Positions 10,277 to 18,621 of a stretch of 41,876 bases of DNA are shown in pieces. The DNA lies in contig NZ_AFRW01000022.1 of assembly GCF_000220985.1 (NCBI RefSeq), forward strand, positions 1-41,876. Reading direction: 5' to 3'. The translations under genes were made by a program, and so were the position numbers. Source of the stretch: Nesterenkonia sp. F. GTDB lineage: Bacteria; Actinomycetota; Actinomycetes; Actinomycetales; Micrococcaceae. Positions within the stretch are counted from its first letter, which is position 1. Each line of letters starts with the position of its first letter. Below the pieces are notes generated by a model. That model had not been told where the DNA came from. It saw nothing but the letters and a program-made list of their open reading frames with translations, and searched no databases.

Positions 10277-11587
10277 ATGAGGAACGACAGCACGCGGACC
10301 ACGGCCCGCACCCGCCGCGTCGCGGCGCTCGGCGTCGTGACCACGGCGGCGCTGCTGGCGGTCACCGCCTGTTCGGGCGGCTCGGACGCCGCGGAGGACG
10401 GCGACGTGACGCTGCGCTTCACCTGGTGGGGCGCCGAGCATCGCAACGAGGTCACCGAAGAGGTCATCGCCCGCTACGAGGAGCAGAACCCCGATGTGAC
10501 GATCGAGGCGGAGAACTCGCCCTGGGAGGGCTACTGGGACCGGCTGGCCACCCAGTCGGCCGGCAGCGACGCCCCCGACGTCATCCAGATGGACGCCAGC
10601 TATCTCAGCGAGTACTCCGCGCGCGGGGCTCTGCTGGACATGGACCAGGTCGACGTCTCCAGCTTCGACGACAACGCGGTGCAGAACGGCACCACCGACG
10701 ACGGGCTGGTCGGGGTGACCACCGGGATCAACACCATGACGGTGCTCGCCAACCCCGGGCTCTTCGAGCAGGCGGGCATGGAGCTGCCCGAGGACGAGTC
10801 CTGGACCTGGGACGACTACCTGGAGATGACCTCCGACCTGCGCGAGGAGCTCCCCGAGGAGGTCTACGGCGACGGCGGGGTGCCGCAGACCGCCGACCTG
10901 CAGATCTGGCTGCGCCAGCAGGGCAAGCACCTGGCCACCGCCGACGGCGAGCTCGGCCACAGCGTCGCCGACCTGGAGAAGTACCTGGAGTACCAGCATG
11001 ACCTGCTCGAGGCCGGCTCCTACCCGTCGGCGACGATCATGCAGGAGGTCTCCGGCATGGCGCCGGGCGAATCGCCCTTCGAGACCGGCGAGCAGGCGGT
11101 CGGCCGCTGGTGGTCCAATCAGGTGCCGGCCCTCTCGGAACAGGCCGCGGTGGACTTCGAGCCGCTGCGCTTCCCGTCGCAGAGCGGCAGCTCCGAGGAC
11201 AACGGACTGTGGTTCAAGTCCACGATGATGTACTCGGTCAGCTCGGCCACCGAGCATCCCGAGGAGGCCCAGGAGTTCGTCGACTTCCTGGTGAACGACG
11301 AGGAGGCCGCCGAGATCATCGGCATGGACCGCGGCCTGCCGGCCAGCGAGGGGGCCCGCGAGGTGGTGCTGGACCAGATCGACGGCCAGGAGCAGGTGGT
11401 CGCCGACTTCATCGACGAGGTCTCCGACGAGATCGGCGCGGCCGAGCCTGTCCCGCCGGTGGGCTTCAGCCAGCTGCAGGACATCGCCTACCGCTACTGC
11501 AACGAGGTCTTCTTCGGGCGCCTGACCCCGGCCGAGGCCGCCGAGCAGATGCACGCCGAGATGCAGGAGGCCCTGGACCAGGGGTGA
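10277..11587 (+). CDS. CUT1-type sugar ABC transporter substrate-binding lipoprotein (orphan)
   Basis: The 436-residue family 1 extracellular solute-binding protein has a lipobox VTAC (lipidated Cys32) and the typical opening VTLRFTWWGAEHRNEVTEEV. ATG 10277 is chosen because AGGGAGGAG lies 7 bases upstream, and a further upstream GTG would add 27 residues that spoil the signal peptide. No permease or ATPase genes follow. CUT1 systems normally have two permeases next to the binding protein and share an MsiK-type ATPase encoded elsewhere. Between abfA and a LacI regulator, it probably binds arabino-oligosaccharides, but the substrate is inference. Confidence 0.85.
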   Translation: MRNDSTRTTARTRRVAALGVVTTAALLAVTACSGGSDAAEDGDVTLRFTWWGAEHRNEVTEEVIARYEEQNPDVTIEAENSPWEGYWDRLATQSAGSDAPDVIQMDASYLSEYSARGALLDMDQVDVSSFDDNAVQNGTTDDGLVGVTTGINTMTVLANPGLFEQAGMELPEDESWTWDDYLEMTSDLREELPEEVYGDGGVPQTADLQIWLRQQGKHLATADGELGHSVADLEKYLEYQHDLLEAGSYPSATIMQEVSGMAPGESPFETGEQAVGRWWSNQVPALSEQAAVDFEPLRFPSQSGSSEDNGLWFKSTMMYSVSSATEHPEEAQEFVDFLVNDEEAAEIIGMDRGLPASEGAREVVLDQIDGQEQVVADFIDEVSDEIGAAEPVPPVGFSQLQDIAYRYCNEVFFGRLTPAEAAEQMHAEMQEALDQG

Positions 11588-11592
11588 GTCGT

Positions 11593-11671
11593 CGCCTCCG
11601 CGCGTCGCGGAGGCGGACGCCTGGGCCGGGCGCCGCGCCGTCGACCTCGTCCGCGGGTCGGCGGCGCGGCG
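11593..11671 (+). terminator. Two hairpins after the sugar-binding gene
   Basis: CGCCTCCGCG/CGCGGAGGCG (11593-11602, 11606-11615) forms a 10-bp stem with a 3-base loop, starting 6 bases after the stop. A second pair, CGCCGCGCCG/CGGCGCGGCG (11631-11640, 11662-11671), follows. No T run is present, so termination by these hairpins is only a suggestion. Confidence 0.4.
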
Positions 11672-11784
11672 CGTGCGGATGGTGCGGGTGGGTGCGGATG
11701 CGGGCGGCGGCGGCCGACGTTGCTAGCATGCCGCACAGGAAGGACGCCCCGGCGGGCGCCGACGACGACCAGGAGGTGCGGCCC

Positions 11785-12804
11785 ATGGCGGCGGTGACCA
11801 TGAGCGACGTCGCCCGGGCGGCCGGCGTCTCGCCGATGACGGTCTCCAACGTGGTCAACGGTCGCCCGGGCGTCAGCGACGCGGTCCGACGGCGCGTCAT
11901 GGAGACCATCGAGGAGACCGGCTACCGGATCAACGTCGCCGCCCGGAATCTGCGGGCCGGACGCAGCGGCGTGATCGGACTGGCCGTCCCGGAGCTGGAC
12001 AACCCCTATTTCGGCGAGCTGGCCCGGCGGATCGTCGCCGTCGCCGGCGAGCACGACCTGCGCGTCGCCGTCGAGGAGACCGGTGCGGCGGCCGAGGGGG
12101 AGCGCGGGGCCATCCGCAGCTCGAAGCGGCTCGACTACGACGGACTCATCCTCAGCACCGTCGGCCTGGACATGGCCGAGCTGACCACGCTGCCGCAGCT
12201 GCCGCTGATGCTGCTGGGGGAGCGGGAGAACCGCTCGGCGGTGGGCCACATCGCCCTGCCCAACGCCGACGGCGCCCAGGCGGCCGCCGCACACCTGATC
12301 GACTGCGGCGCGCGGCGGCTGGCGTTCGTCGGCGGCCCGGACGACCGCGAGCCGACCATCCGCAGCATGCGCTGGGCCGGCGTCCGCGCGGCGTCGCGCG
12401 CGGCGGGGCTCGGCGACGAGGACCTTCGGCTGGTCGACTGCGAGAGGCTCACCATGGACGCCGGCCGCGAGGTGGGGCGCCGACTGGCCGAGCAGCGCGC
12501 CGTGGGCGGCCCCGACGGCGTCGACGGGATCTTCGCACTGACCGACACGCTGGCGGTGGGGCTGATCCGCGGCCTGGTCGACTCAGGGCTGCGGGTGCCC
12601 GAGGACGTGCTGGTGGCCGGATTCGACGGCATCGGCGTCGGCGCGCACCTGACGCCGTCGCTGACCACGGTGGAGCCCGACCACGACTGGACGGCGCGCC
12701 GGGCGGTGGAGCGGCTGCTGGAGCGCATCGCGGTGAGCGGTCCGCCCGGCGAGGACGAGATCGCTCCCTTCCGCCTGGTGGTGCGCGAGTCCACCGGCGG
12801 CTGA
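11785..12804 (+). CDS. LacI-family transcriptional regulator (pentose region, first)
   Basis: The 339-residue repressor has a LacI helix-turn-helix at residues 6-27 (MSDVARAAGVSPMTVSNVVN) and the hinge helix region INVAARNLRAGRSGVIG. A periplasmic-binding-like sensor domain follows, with the family ending LTTVEPDHDW. AGGAGG lies 8 bases before ATG 11785, which is preferred over upstream codons in the frame. A TAGCAT box (11724-11729) may be its -10. It is a candidate for binding the LacI-type operators before araB or the xylanase. The effector is unknown, with an arabinose-related sugar likely from context. Confidence 0.88.
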   Translation: MAAVTMSDVARAAGVSPMTVSNVVNGRPGVSDAVRRRVMETIEETGYRINVAARNLRAGRSGVIGLAVPELDNPYFGELARRIVAVAGEHDLRVAVEETGAAAEGERGAIRSSKRLDYDGLILSTVGLDMAELTTLPQLPLMLLGERENRSAVGHIALPNADGAQAAAAHLIDCGARRLAFVGGPDDREPTIRSMRWAGVRAASRAAGLGDEDLRLVDCERLTMDAGREVGRRLAEQRAVGGPDGVDGIFALTDTLAVGLIRGLVDSGLRVPEDVLVAGFDGIGVGAHLTPSLTTVEPDHDWTARRAVERLLERIAVSGPPGEDEIAPFRLVVRESTGG

Positions 12805-12843
12805 GCCGCGTCGCCGCCCCGCCCCGGAGGAGCCCGCCGCGGG

Positions 12844-12849
12844 TACGAT
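12844..12849 (+). promoter_or_regulatory. Candidate -10 box for the HIT/LacI pair
   Basis: TACGAT in the 124-base gap between the first LacI gene and the HIT gene matches the actinobacterial -10 pattern and would give a leader of about 70 bases. No clear -35 box is seen. Confidence 0.35.
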
Positions 12850-12928
12850 CGGAGCCGGGGCCCGGCCGCATCGCGCCGACGCCGAGCCGGCGTCGCCCCC
12901 GCACCGCACGACGACAGGAGCACCCCTC

Positions 12929-13360
12929 ATGAGCACAGTCTTCACCAAGATCCTCCAGGGCGAGCTGCCCGGCCGCTTCGTCTGGCAGGACGAGACCTGC
13001 GCGGGCTTCCTGAGCATCAACCCGCTGGCCCACGGGCACACGCTGGTGGTGCCGCGCCGCGAGGTCGACCGGTGGACCGACGCCGACGGCGACCTGGTCG
13101 CCCATCTGATGCGCGTCGCCCACCGGATCGGACAGGCCCAGGTCCGGGCCTTCGACTCCGCCCGGGCCGGTCTGACGATCGCCGGCTACGAGATCGACCA
13201 TCTTCACCTGCACGTGTGGCCGTCGAACTCGATGGACGACTTCGACTTCTCCAGCGCGCTGACGGCCCCGGATCCGGAGATGATGGATGAGGCGGCCGCG
13301 ACGCTGCGCGCCGCGCTGCGGGTGCTCGGCGAGACCGACCACGTGCCGGACGAGTCCTGA
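12929..13360 (+). CDS. HIT-family nucleotide hydrolase/transferase
   Basis: The 143-residue protein carries the histidine triad HLHLHVW at 91-97, with middle His93 as the expected nucleophile, and the N-terminal family pattern FTKILQGELPGRFVWQDE. HIT proteins of this type hydrolyse adenosine phosphoramidates or dinucleoside polyphosphates. The exact substrate cannot be read from sequence. AGGAG lies upstream of the ATG. Its stop overlaps the start of the second LacI gene (TGATG), which makes an unusual translational pairing of a housekeeping hydrolase with a sugar regulator. Confidence 0.88.
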   Translation: MSTVFTKILQGELPGRFVWQDETCAGFLSINPLAHGHTLVVPRREVDRWTDADGDLVAHLMRVAHRIGQAQVRAFDSARAGLTIAGYEIDHLHLHVWPSNSMDDFDFSSALTAPDPEMMDEAAATLRAALRVLGETDHVPDES

Positions 13361-14376
13361 TGGTCCTGCCGCCGGGAGGCGGGGCGCGGGCACCGTCGAT
13401 GGTCGACGTCGCCGAGCAGGCGCGCGTCTCCCACCAGACCGTCTCCCGCGTGCTCAACACCCCCGACGCCGTCCGCCCCGAGACCCGGGAGAAGGTCGAG
13501 CGGGCGATGCGCGAGCTGGGGTACCGGCGCAACTCCACCGCGCGGGCGCTGAAGACTCGACGGACCGGACTGATCGGTGTGATCACGCCGGGGCATTCGG
13601 CCTTCGGCCCCAACCGGATGACGCTGGCAGTCGAGGAGGCCGCCCGCGAGCACGGCTTCGCGACCGCGCTGAGCGTCGTGCGCGATTCGCGTGCCGAGAC
13701 CGTGGAGTCCTCCCTGGAGTTCTTCCTCGACCACGGCGTCGACGGGATCGTGGTGCTCGCCCCGATCATCGCGGTGGCCGAGGCGGCGCGGCAGATCGCC
13801 GAGACCCGGTCGGTGGTGCTCGTCGCCTCCGGGGCCGAGCCCACCGCCTCGCTGGACGTGGTCGGCATCGACCAGGTCCGCGGCGCCCGCGAGGCGGTGC
13901 GCCACCTGCTCGACGTCGGGCGCCGGAGGATCGCCCATGCGGCTGGCCCGGGGGAGTGGTACGACGCCCGCGGGCGCGTGCAGGGCTGGCAGGAGACGCT
14001 GGCCGCCGCCGGCGTCGAGGAGGGGCCGCTGCTGCACTGCGCCGGGTGGACCGCCGACGACGGCCACGCAGCCGGGATCGAGCTGGCGCCCCAGATCGCC
14101 TCGGGCGCCGTGGACGCGGTCTTCGCGGCCAACGACTACATCGCCCTGGGCATGATGCACGCCTTCTCCGACCACGGACTGCGCGTTCCCGACGATGTCG
14201 CAGTGGTCGGCTTCGACGACGTCGACGGCGCCGCGCACCTCAGCCCGCCGCTGACCACCGTCCGCCAGCCCTTCGAAGCCGTGGGCCGGGCGGCGATCAC
14301 CGAGCTCTTCGGCGCCGGGGGCGGGGAGCACACCACGCTCATCGCTCCGACGCTCATCCGTCGCGCCACCGCCTGA
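13360..14376 (+). CDS. LacI-family transcriptional regulator (pentose region, second)
   Basis: The 338-residue repressor has its helix-turn-helix at about 14-35 (MVDVAEQARVSHQTVSRVLN), the hinge RRNSTARALKTRRTGLIGVI, and a sugar-sensing domain ending LTTVRQPFEAVG. The start overlaps the HIT stop by one base and has no ribosome site of its own. It lies 190 bases before the alditol oxidase gene and 1.8 kb before araB, so it may control either. Which of the two LacI proteins binds the araB operator cannot be decided from sequence. Confidence 0.88.
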   Translation: MVLPPGGGARAPSMVDVAEQARVSHQTVSRVLNTPDAVRPETREKVERAMRELGYRRNSTARALKTRRTGLIGVITPGHSAFGPNRMTLAVEEAAREHGFATALSVVRDSRAETVESSLEFFLDHGVDGIVVLAPIIAVAEAARQIAETRSVVLVASGAEPTASLDVVGIDQVRGAREAVRHLLDVGRRRIAHAAGPGEWYDARGRVQGWQETLAAAGVEEGPLLHCAGWTADDGHAAGIELAPQIASGAVDAVFAANDYIALGMMHAFSDHGLRVPDDVAVVGFDDVDGAAHLSPPLTTVRQPFEAVGRAAITELFGAGGGEHTTLIAPTLIRRATA

Positions 14377-14501
14377 GACGGGTGTCCGGGCCGTCGGCGC
14401 GGCTCACCGGCGGGATTCGTCGGGCCGCACCGAGCGCTCGCCTCCGGGCCGCGCGATGTCATCCGGAGAGCGCGTTCCGTGGGGGAGGTCACGGTTCGTC
14501 G

Positions 14502-14507
14502 TATGCT
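14502..14507 (+). promoter_or_regulatory. Candidate -10 box for the alditol oxidase gene
   Basis: TATGCT lies 60 bases before the GTG start at 14567, with no clear -35 box. It is the best promoter-like element in the 190-base gap after the second LacI gene. Confidence 0.35.
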
Positions 14508-14566
14508 GTCGCAGGTGACTCGACGGGGCCGCGGGGGCCGCCGTCGCCGACAGCGAGGAGCGTGAC

Positions 14567-15901
14567 GTGGCAGACCATACGGCAGACCGGAGAGCTGACC
14601 AGGGAGCAGATCTGGAAGCAGGCCGCAGCGCCGAGCACCCGGCGGGAGAGACCAACTGGGCGGGCAATCTGACCTACCGGGCGCGCGAGGTGCGCCGTCC
14701 GGAGTCGCTGGACGAGCTGCGCGAGGAGTTCGGTCGCCCCGGTCCGAAGCGGATGGTCGGATCGCGGCACTGCTTCAACGACATCGCCGACACCACCGGC
14801 ACGCTGATCTCCCTGGAGCGCATGCCCCGGCTGCTGGAGATCGGCGAGGACATGGTGCGCGTCGGCGGCGGAATGCGCTACGGCGACGTCGCCGAGCAGC
14901 TCCACGCCCGGGGCCGGGCGCTGTCGAACCTGGCCTCGCTGCCGCACATCTCGGTCGCCGGCGCGGTGGCCACCGGCACCCACGGCTCCGGCGACGCGGT
15001 CGGCGGCCTGGCCGCAGCGGTGCGCGCCGTCGAGATCCTCACCCCGGCCGGCGAGCTGCGGCGGCTCGAGCGCGGCGATCAGGCCTTCGACGGCGCAGTG
15101 GTCAGCCTCGGCGCGCTCGGCGCCGTCGTCGCCGCCGAGCTGGACACCGAGCCGACCTACGAGGTGGCCCAGACCGTCTACGAGCAGCCGCGCTGGGAGG
15201 CGGTCCTCGCCGACCTCGACGCGGCGACGTCGCTGGGCTACAGCGTGAGCATCTTCTCCAGCTGGCGCGACGTCGAGGTGGCCGACCAGATGTGGGTCAA
15301 GGCGAAGGTCGAGCCCGACGCGGCCGCGGCGACGGCCGCCGACCCCGCCGTCCTCGAGGCCCTCGGCGTGCGACCTGCGGAGGGTCGTCGGCATCCGGTC
15401 CCCGGGGGCGACGTCGAGGCCACCAGCCTGCAGGGCGGCGAACCCGGGCCCTGGCACGAGCGGCTGCCGCACTTCCGGATGAACTTCACCCCGTCGGCCG
15501 GCGCCGAGCTGCAGAGCGAGTATCTGGTGCCGCGCCGCGACGCCGTCGAGGCGATCCGCGCGCTGCAGCGGCTGGCCGATCGGATCGCCCCGGTGCTGAT
15601 GATCGGTGAAGTCCGCACGATGACCGGCGACGATCACTGGCTCAGTCCCGCCCACGGCGGAGACGCCGTCGGCCTGCACTTCACCTGGCACCCTGATCAG
15701 CCGGCGGTCGAGGAGATCCTGGCGGAGCTCGAGCGCGAGCTGCCGGCCTCCGCCCGGCCGCACTGGGGCAAGCTCTTCGTCATGGACCCCGCGCGGATCC
15801 GCGGCCTCTATCCGCGCTGGGACGACTTCGTCGCGCTGCGCGAGGAGTGCGACCCGCACGGTGCGCTGCGCAACGACTACACCGAGCGCCTGGGGCTCTG
15901 A
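14567..15901 (+). CDS. FAD-linked alditol (xylitol-type) oxidase
   Basis: The 444-residue flavoprotein resembles Streptomyces alditol oxidase AldO, which oxidises xylitol or sorbitol at C1 to the aldose and makes H2O2. Seen features: NWAGNLTYRAREVRRPESL near residue 30; GSRHCFNDIADT with His68 at the place of the covalent FAD histidine of AldO (GSGHSF there); LPHISVAGAVATGTHGSG; GPWHERLPHFR; PHWGKLF near the end. The first 28 residues are extra and hydrophilic. GTG 14567 has GCGAGGAG 6 bases upstream. Next to ara genes it could feed pentitols into the pentose pathway. A lactone oxidase is the main alternative. Confidence 0.8.
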   Translation: MADHTADRRADQGADLEAGRSAEHPAGETNWAGNLTYRAREVRRPESLDELREEFGRPGPKRMVGSRHCFNDIADTTGTLISLERMPRLLEIGEDMVRVGGGMRYGDVAEQLHARGRALSNLASLPHISVAGAVATGTHGSGDAVGGLAAAVRAVEILTPAGELRRLERGDQAFDGAVVSLGALGAVVAAELDTEPTYEVAQTVYEQPRWEAVLADLDAATSLGYSVSIFSSWRDVEVADQMWVKAKVEPDAAAATAADPAVLEALGVRPAEGRRHPVPGGDVEATSLQGGEPGPWHERLPHFRMNFTPSAGAELQSEYLVPRRDAVEAIRALQRLADRIAPVLMIGEVRTMTGDDHWLSPAHGGDAVGLHFTWHPDQPAVEEILAELERELPASARPHWGKLFVMDPARIRGLYPRWDDFVALREECDPHGALRNDYTERLGL

Positions 15902-15908
15902 CGTCGTC

Positions 15909-15928
15909 AGGCGCCGAGCACGGCGCCT
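15909..15928 (+). terminator. Hairpin after the alditol oxidase gene
   Basis: AGGCGCCG, loop AGCA, CGGCGCCT form a perfect 8-bp stem 7 bases after the stop codon. There is no T run, so this may be a weak terminator or an mRNA end structure. Confidence 0.5.
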
Positions 15929-15943
15929 CCTCAGGCATCGAAC

Positions 15944-16000
15944 GGGGGATCCACTACGGCTGAATCGCCGCATCGGCGACACGGCAGCAGTGGATCCCCC
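15944..16000. repeat. Nested inverted repeat (cruciform-like) before araB
   Basis: A perfect 12-bp outer stem (GGGGGATCCACT 15944-15955, AGTGGATCCCCC 15989-16000) encloses GCTG/CAGC and an inner 6-bp stem TCGCCG-CAT-CGGCGA. It lies between the end of the alditol oxidase gene and the araB promoter. It could stop transcription in both directions. It has no T run and no coding content. Confidence 0.7.
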
Positions 16001-16057
16001 GCTCGCTGTCCGCATCCGATCCTCCGGCGGGCGAGGCGGACTCCGCATCCGGCATGA

Positions 16058-16110
16058 CGCAGGACACGAAGGCATGTGGCGCAGGACACGACGAGATGTT
16101 AACGTTAACA
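16058..16110. promoter_or_regulatory. araB control region: LacI-type operator and direct repeat
   Basis: TGTTAACGTTAACA (16097-16110) is a perfect 14-bp palindrome centred on CG. It fits the LacI/GalR-family pattern TGWNANCGNTNWCA. Just upstream, CGCAGGACACGA occurs twice (16058-16069 and 16080-16091), 22 bases apart, so both copies face the same side of the helix. The araB ATG is 41 bases downstream. One of the two LacI proteins nearby is the likely binder of the palindrome. No clear -35/-10 pair is visible. Confidence 0.7.
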
Positions 16111-16150
16111 CTCGGATGTGCTCTGGAACACGCGAAGGAGTCCTGCAGAG

Positions 16151-17881
16151 ATGACCACCACTGACCCCGTCGTGATCGGCATCGACTTCGGCACCCTGTC
16201 CGGACGCGCGCTCGTCGTGCGCGTCGGCGACGGCGCCGAGCTCGGCAGCGCCGTCCACGACTATCGGCACGCCGTCATGGACGACACGCTCACCGCGCAC
16301 CGCGGAGAGCCGCTGCCGCCCGAGTGGGCGCTGCAGGTGCCCCAGGACTACGTCGAGGTGCTCACCACGGCGGTGCCGGCCGCCGTCGAGGCCGCCGGCG
16401 TGAGCCCGGAGCAGGTCGTGGGCATCGGCACCGACTTCACCGCCTGCACGATGGTGCCGACCACCGCCGACGGCACCCCGCTGAACGAGCTGGACGCCTA
16501 CGTCGACCGGCCGCACGCCTACACCAAGCTCTGGAAGCATCACGCCGCCCAGGGGCAGGCCGACCGGATCAACGAGCTGGCCCATTCCCGCGGCGAGGAC
16601 TGGATCGGCCGCTACGGCGGGTTCATCTCCTCGGAGTGGGAGTTCGCCAAGGGTCTGCAGATCCTGGAGGAGGACCCCGAGCTCTACGCGGCGATCGACC
16701 ACTGGGTCGAGGCCGCCGACTGGATCGTGTGGCAGCTCGCCGGCCAGTACGTGCGAAACGCCTGCACCGCCGGCTACAAGGGCATCTATCAGGACGGCTC
16801 GTACCCGGACGAGGACTTCCTCACCGCGCTGAATCCCGACTTCGGCGGCTTCGTCTCCGAGAAGCTCGACCATCGGATCGGCCAGCTGGGCGAGAACGCC
16901 GGCGGCCTCTCCGAGCAGGCCGCCGGCTGGACCGGGCTGCGTCCGGGGATCGCCGTCGCCGTCGGCAACGTCGACGCCCACGTCACCGCCCCCGCCGCCG
17001 ACGCGGTCGACGCCGGTCAGATGGTCGCGATCATGGGCACCTCGACCTGCCACGTGATGAACGGCGACCGTCTCGCCGAGGTGCCCGGGATGTGCGGGGT
17101 CGTCGACGGCGGCATCCTCGCCGGAGCCTGGGGCTACGAGGCCGGCCAGTCCGGCGTCGGCGACATCTTCGGCTGGTACGTCGACAACCAGGTGCCGGCC
17201 TCCTGCGCGGAGGAGGCCTCCGCCCGCGGCATCGGCCTGCACGACCTGCTCACCGAGAAGGCCGCCGCCCAGCCGGTCGGCGCCCACGGCCTGGTGGCCC
17301 TGGACTGGCATTCCGGCAACCGGTCGGTGCTGGTCGACCACGAGCTCTCCGGGCTGATCGTCGGTCTGACCCTGACCACCCGCCCGGAGGAGGTCTACCG
17401 CGCGCTGCTGGAGGCCACCGCCTACGGCACCCGGACCATCATCGAGGCCTTCGGCGACTCCGGAGTGCCGGTCACCGAGCTCGTCGTCGCCGGCGGTCTG
17501 CTGAAGAACCGCTTCCTCATGCAGCTCTACTCGGACATCACCCGGCTGCCGATCTCGACGATCGTCTCCGAACAGGGCCCGGCGCTGGGCTCGGCCATCC
17601 ATGCCGCCGTCGCCGCCGGGCACTATGACGACGTCCGCGCCGCCGGGGCGGCGATGGGCGGGCGCGTCGAGCGGGCCTACACCCCGGATCCGGCCGCCGC
17701 CGACGCCTATGACGAGCTCTTCGCCGAGTACACGCGCCTGCACGACCACTTCGGCCGCGGCGGCGACGACATGATGCGCCGGCTGAAGGCGATCCGCCGC
17801 CGTGCGCACGCCCAGCAGCTCGCCGAGCAGTCGGATGAGCAGTCCGCCGAGACCGCCGCCGCGGAAGGAGACCGCGCATGA
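16151..17881 (+). CDS. araB: Ribulokinase
   Basis: The 576-residue FGGY-family kinase phosphorylates L-ribulose in L-arabinose breakdown. It opens [17 protein letters not shown] (the phosphate-1 loop of the ATPase fold). GTDFTACTM lies near residue 95, GTSTCHVM near 298 (family phosphate-2 loop) and [18 protein letters not shown] near 445. Length is normal for AraB. ATG 16151 is chosen because GAAGGAG (16134-16140) is 10 bases upstream. The stop overlaps araD (ATGA), so araB-araD-araA are translated as a coupled operon under the LacI-type operator. Confidence 0.93.
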   Translation: MTTTDPVVIGIDFGTLSGRALVVRVGDGAELGSAVHDYRHAVMDDTLTAHRGEPLPPEWALQVPQDYVEVLTTAVPAAVEAAGVSPEQVVGIGTDFTACTMVPTTADGTPLNELDAYVDRPHAYTKLWKHHAAQGQADRINELAHSRGEDWIGRYGGFISSEWEFAKGLQILEEDPELYAAIDHWVEAADWIVWQLAGQYVRNACTAGYKGIYQDGSYPDEDFLTALNPDFGGFVSEKLDHRIGQLGENAGGLSEQAAGWTGLRPGIAVAVGNVDAHVTAPAADAVDAGQMVAIMGTSTCHVMNGDRLAEVPGMCGVVDGGILAGAWGYEAGQSGVGDIFGWYVDNQVPASCAEEASARGIGLHDLLTEKAAAQPVGAHGLVALDWHSGNRSVLVDHELSGLIVGLTLTTRPEEVYRALLEATAYGTRTIIEAFGDSGVPVTELVVAGGLLKNRFLMQLYSDITRLPISTIVSEQGPALGSAIHAAVAAGHYDDVRAAGAAMGGRVERAYTPDPAAADAYDELFAEYTRLHDHFGRGGDDMMRRLKAIRRRAHAQQLAEQSDEQSAETAAAEGDRA

Positions 17882-18621
17882 TCCGCCTGTCCGCCCTGCC
17901 CGAGCCGGTCCGCGAGGCGGTCGCCGCCACGCGCGAGCGCGTCGCCGCGCTGCACGCCGAGCTGCCCCGCAACGAGCTGGTCGTCTGGACCGCCGGCAAC
18001 GTCTCCGAGCGGGTGCCGACCGTCGAGGCCGCGCGGCTCGGCGCCGGGGAGGAGCAGCCCGCGCTCTTCGTCATCAAGCCCTCCGGGGTCTCCTACGACG
18101 AGCTCGCCGCCGACACCATGGTCGTCTGCACGCTGGACGGCGAGAAGATCGACGACTGCACGCCGGAGAAGCTCACGCCGTCGTCGGACACCGCCGCCCA
18201 CGCCTACGTCTACCGGCACATGGACGAGGCCGGGGGAGTGGTCCACACCCATTCGACCTACGCCACCGCCTGGGCCGTACGCAGCGAGCCCATCCCGTGC
18301 GTGCTGACGATGATGGCCGACGAGTTCGGCGGCGACATCCCCGTGGGGCCCTTCGCGCTCATCGGCGACGACTCCATCGGCCGCGGCATCGTCGAGACGC
18401 TGCGCACGTCGCGCTCGCCGGCGGTGCTGATGGCCCAGCACGGCCCCTTCACCGTCGGGGCCGACGCCCGGCAGGCCGTCAAGGCCGCCGTGATGTGCGA
18501 GGAGGTCGCCCGCACTGTGCACGTCGCCCGCCAGCTGGGCGAGCCGCCGCGCATCGACCAGGGGCAGATCGACTCCCTCTTCGACCGCTACCAGAACGTC
18601 TACGGCCAGAAAGGCGCATGA
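17878..18621 (+). CDS. araD: L-ribulose-5-phosphate 4-epimerase
   Basis: The 247-residue class II aldolase-type epimerase converts L-ribulose 5-phosphate to D-xylulose 5-phosphate. Family features: [10 protein letters not shown] (phosphate site), [10 protein letters not shown], the zinc ligands in VHTHSTYAT (His123 and His125) and AQHGPF. Length fits the family. It overlaps araB by 4 bases. The araA start at 18621 coincides with the last base of its stop, and a second ATG at 18618 overlaps the stop. The gene order B-D-A differs from the E. coli order B-A-D. Confidence 0.93.
   Translation: MIRLSALPEPVREAVAATRERVAALHAELPRNELVVWTAGNVSERVPTVEAARLGAGEEQPALFVIKPSGVSYDELAADTMVVCTLDGEKIDDCTPEKLTPSSDTAAHAYVYRHMDEAGGVVHTHSTYATAWAVRSEPIPCVLTMMADEFGGDIPVGPFALIGDDSIGRGIVETLRTSRSPAVLMAQHGPFTVGADARQAVKAAVMCEEVARTVHVARQLGEPPRIDQGQIDSLFDRYQNVYGQKGA

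Noticed and set aside
14489-17809. 1106-codon minus-strand open frame opposite the alditol oxidase and araB genes
   Set aside because: It crosses two well-recognised genes and the gap between them, has a composition typical of an antisense frame (Gly/Val/Asp/His rich) and no conserved motif.
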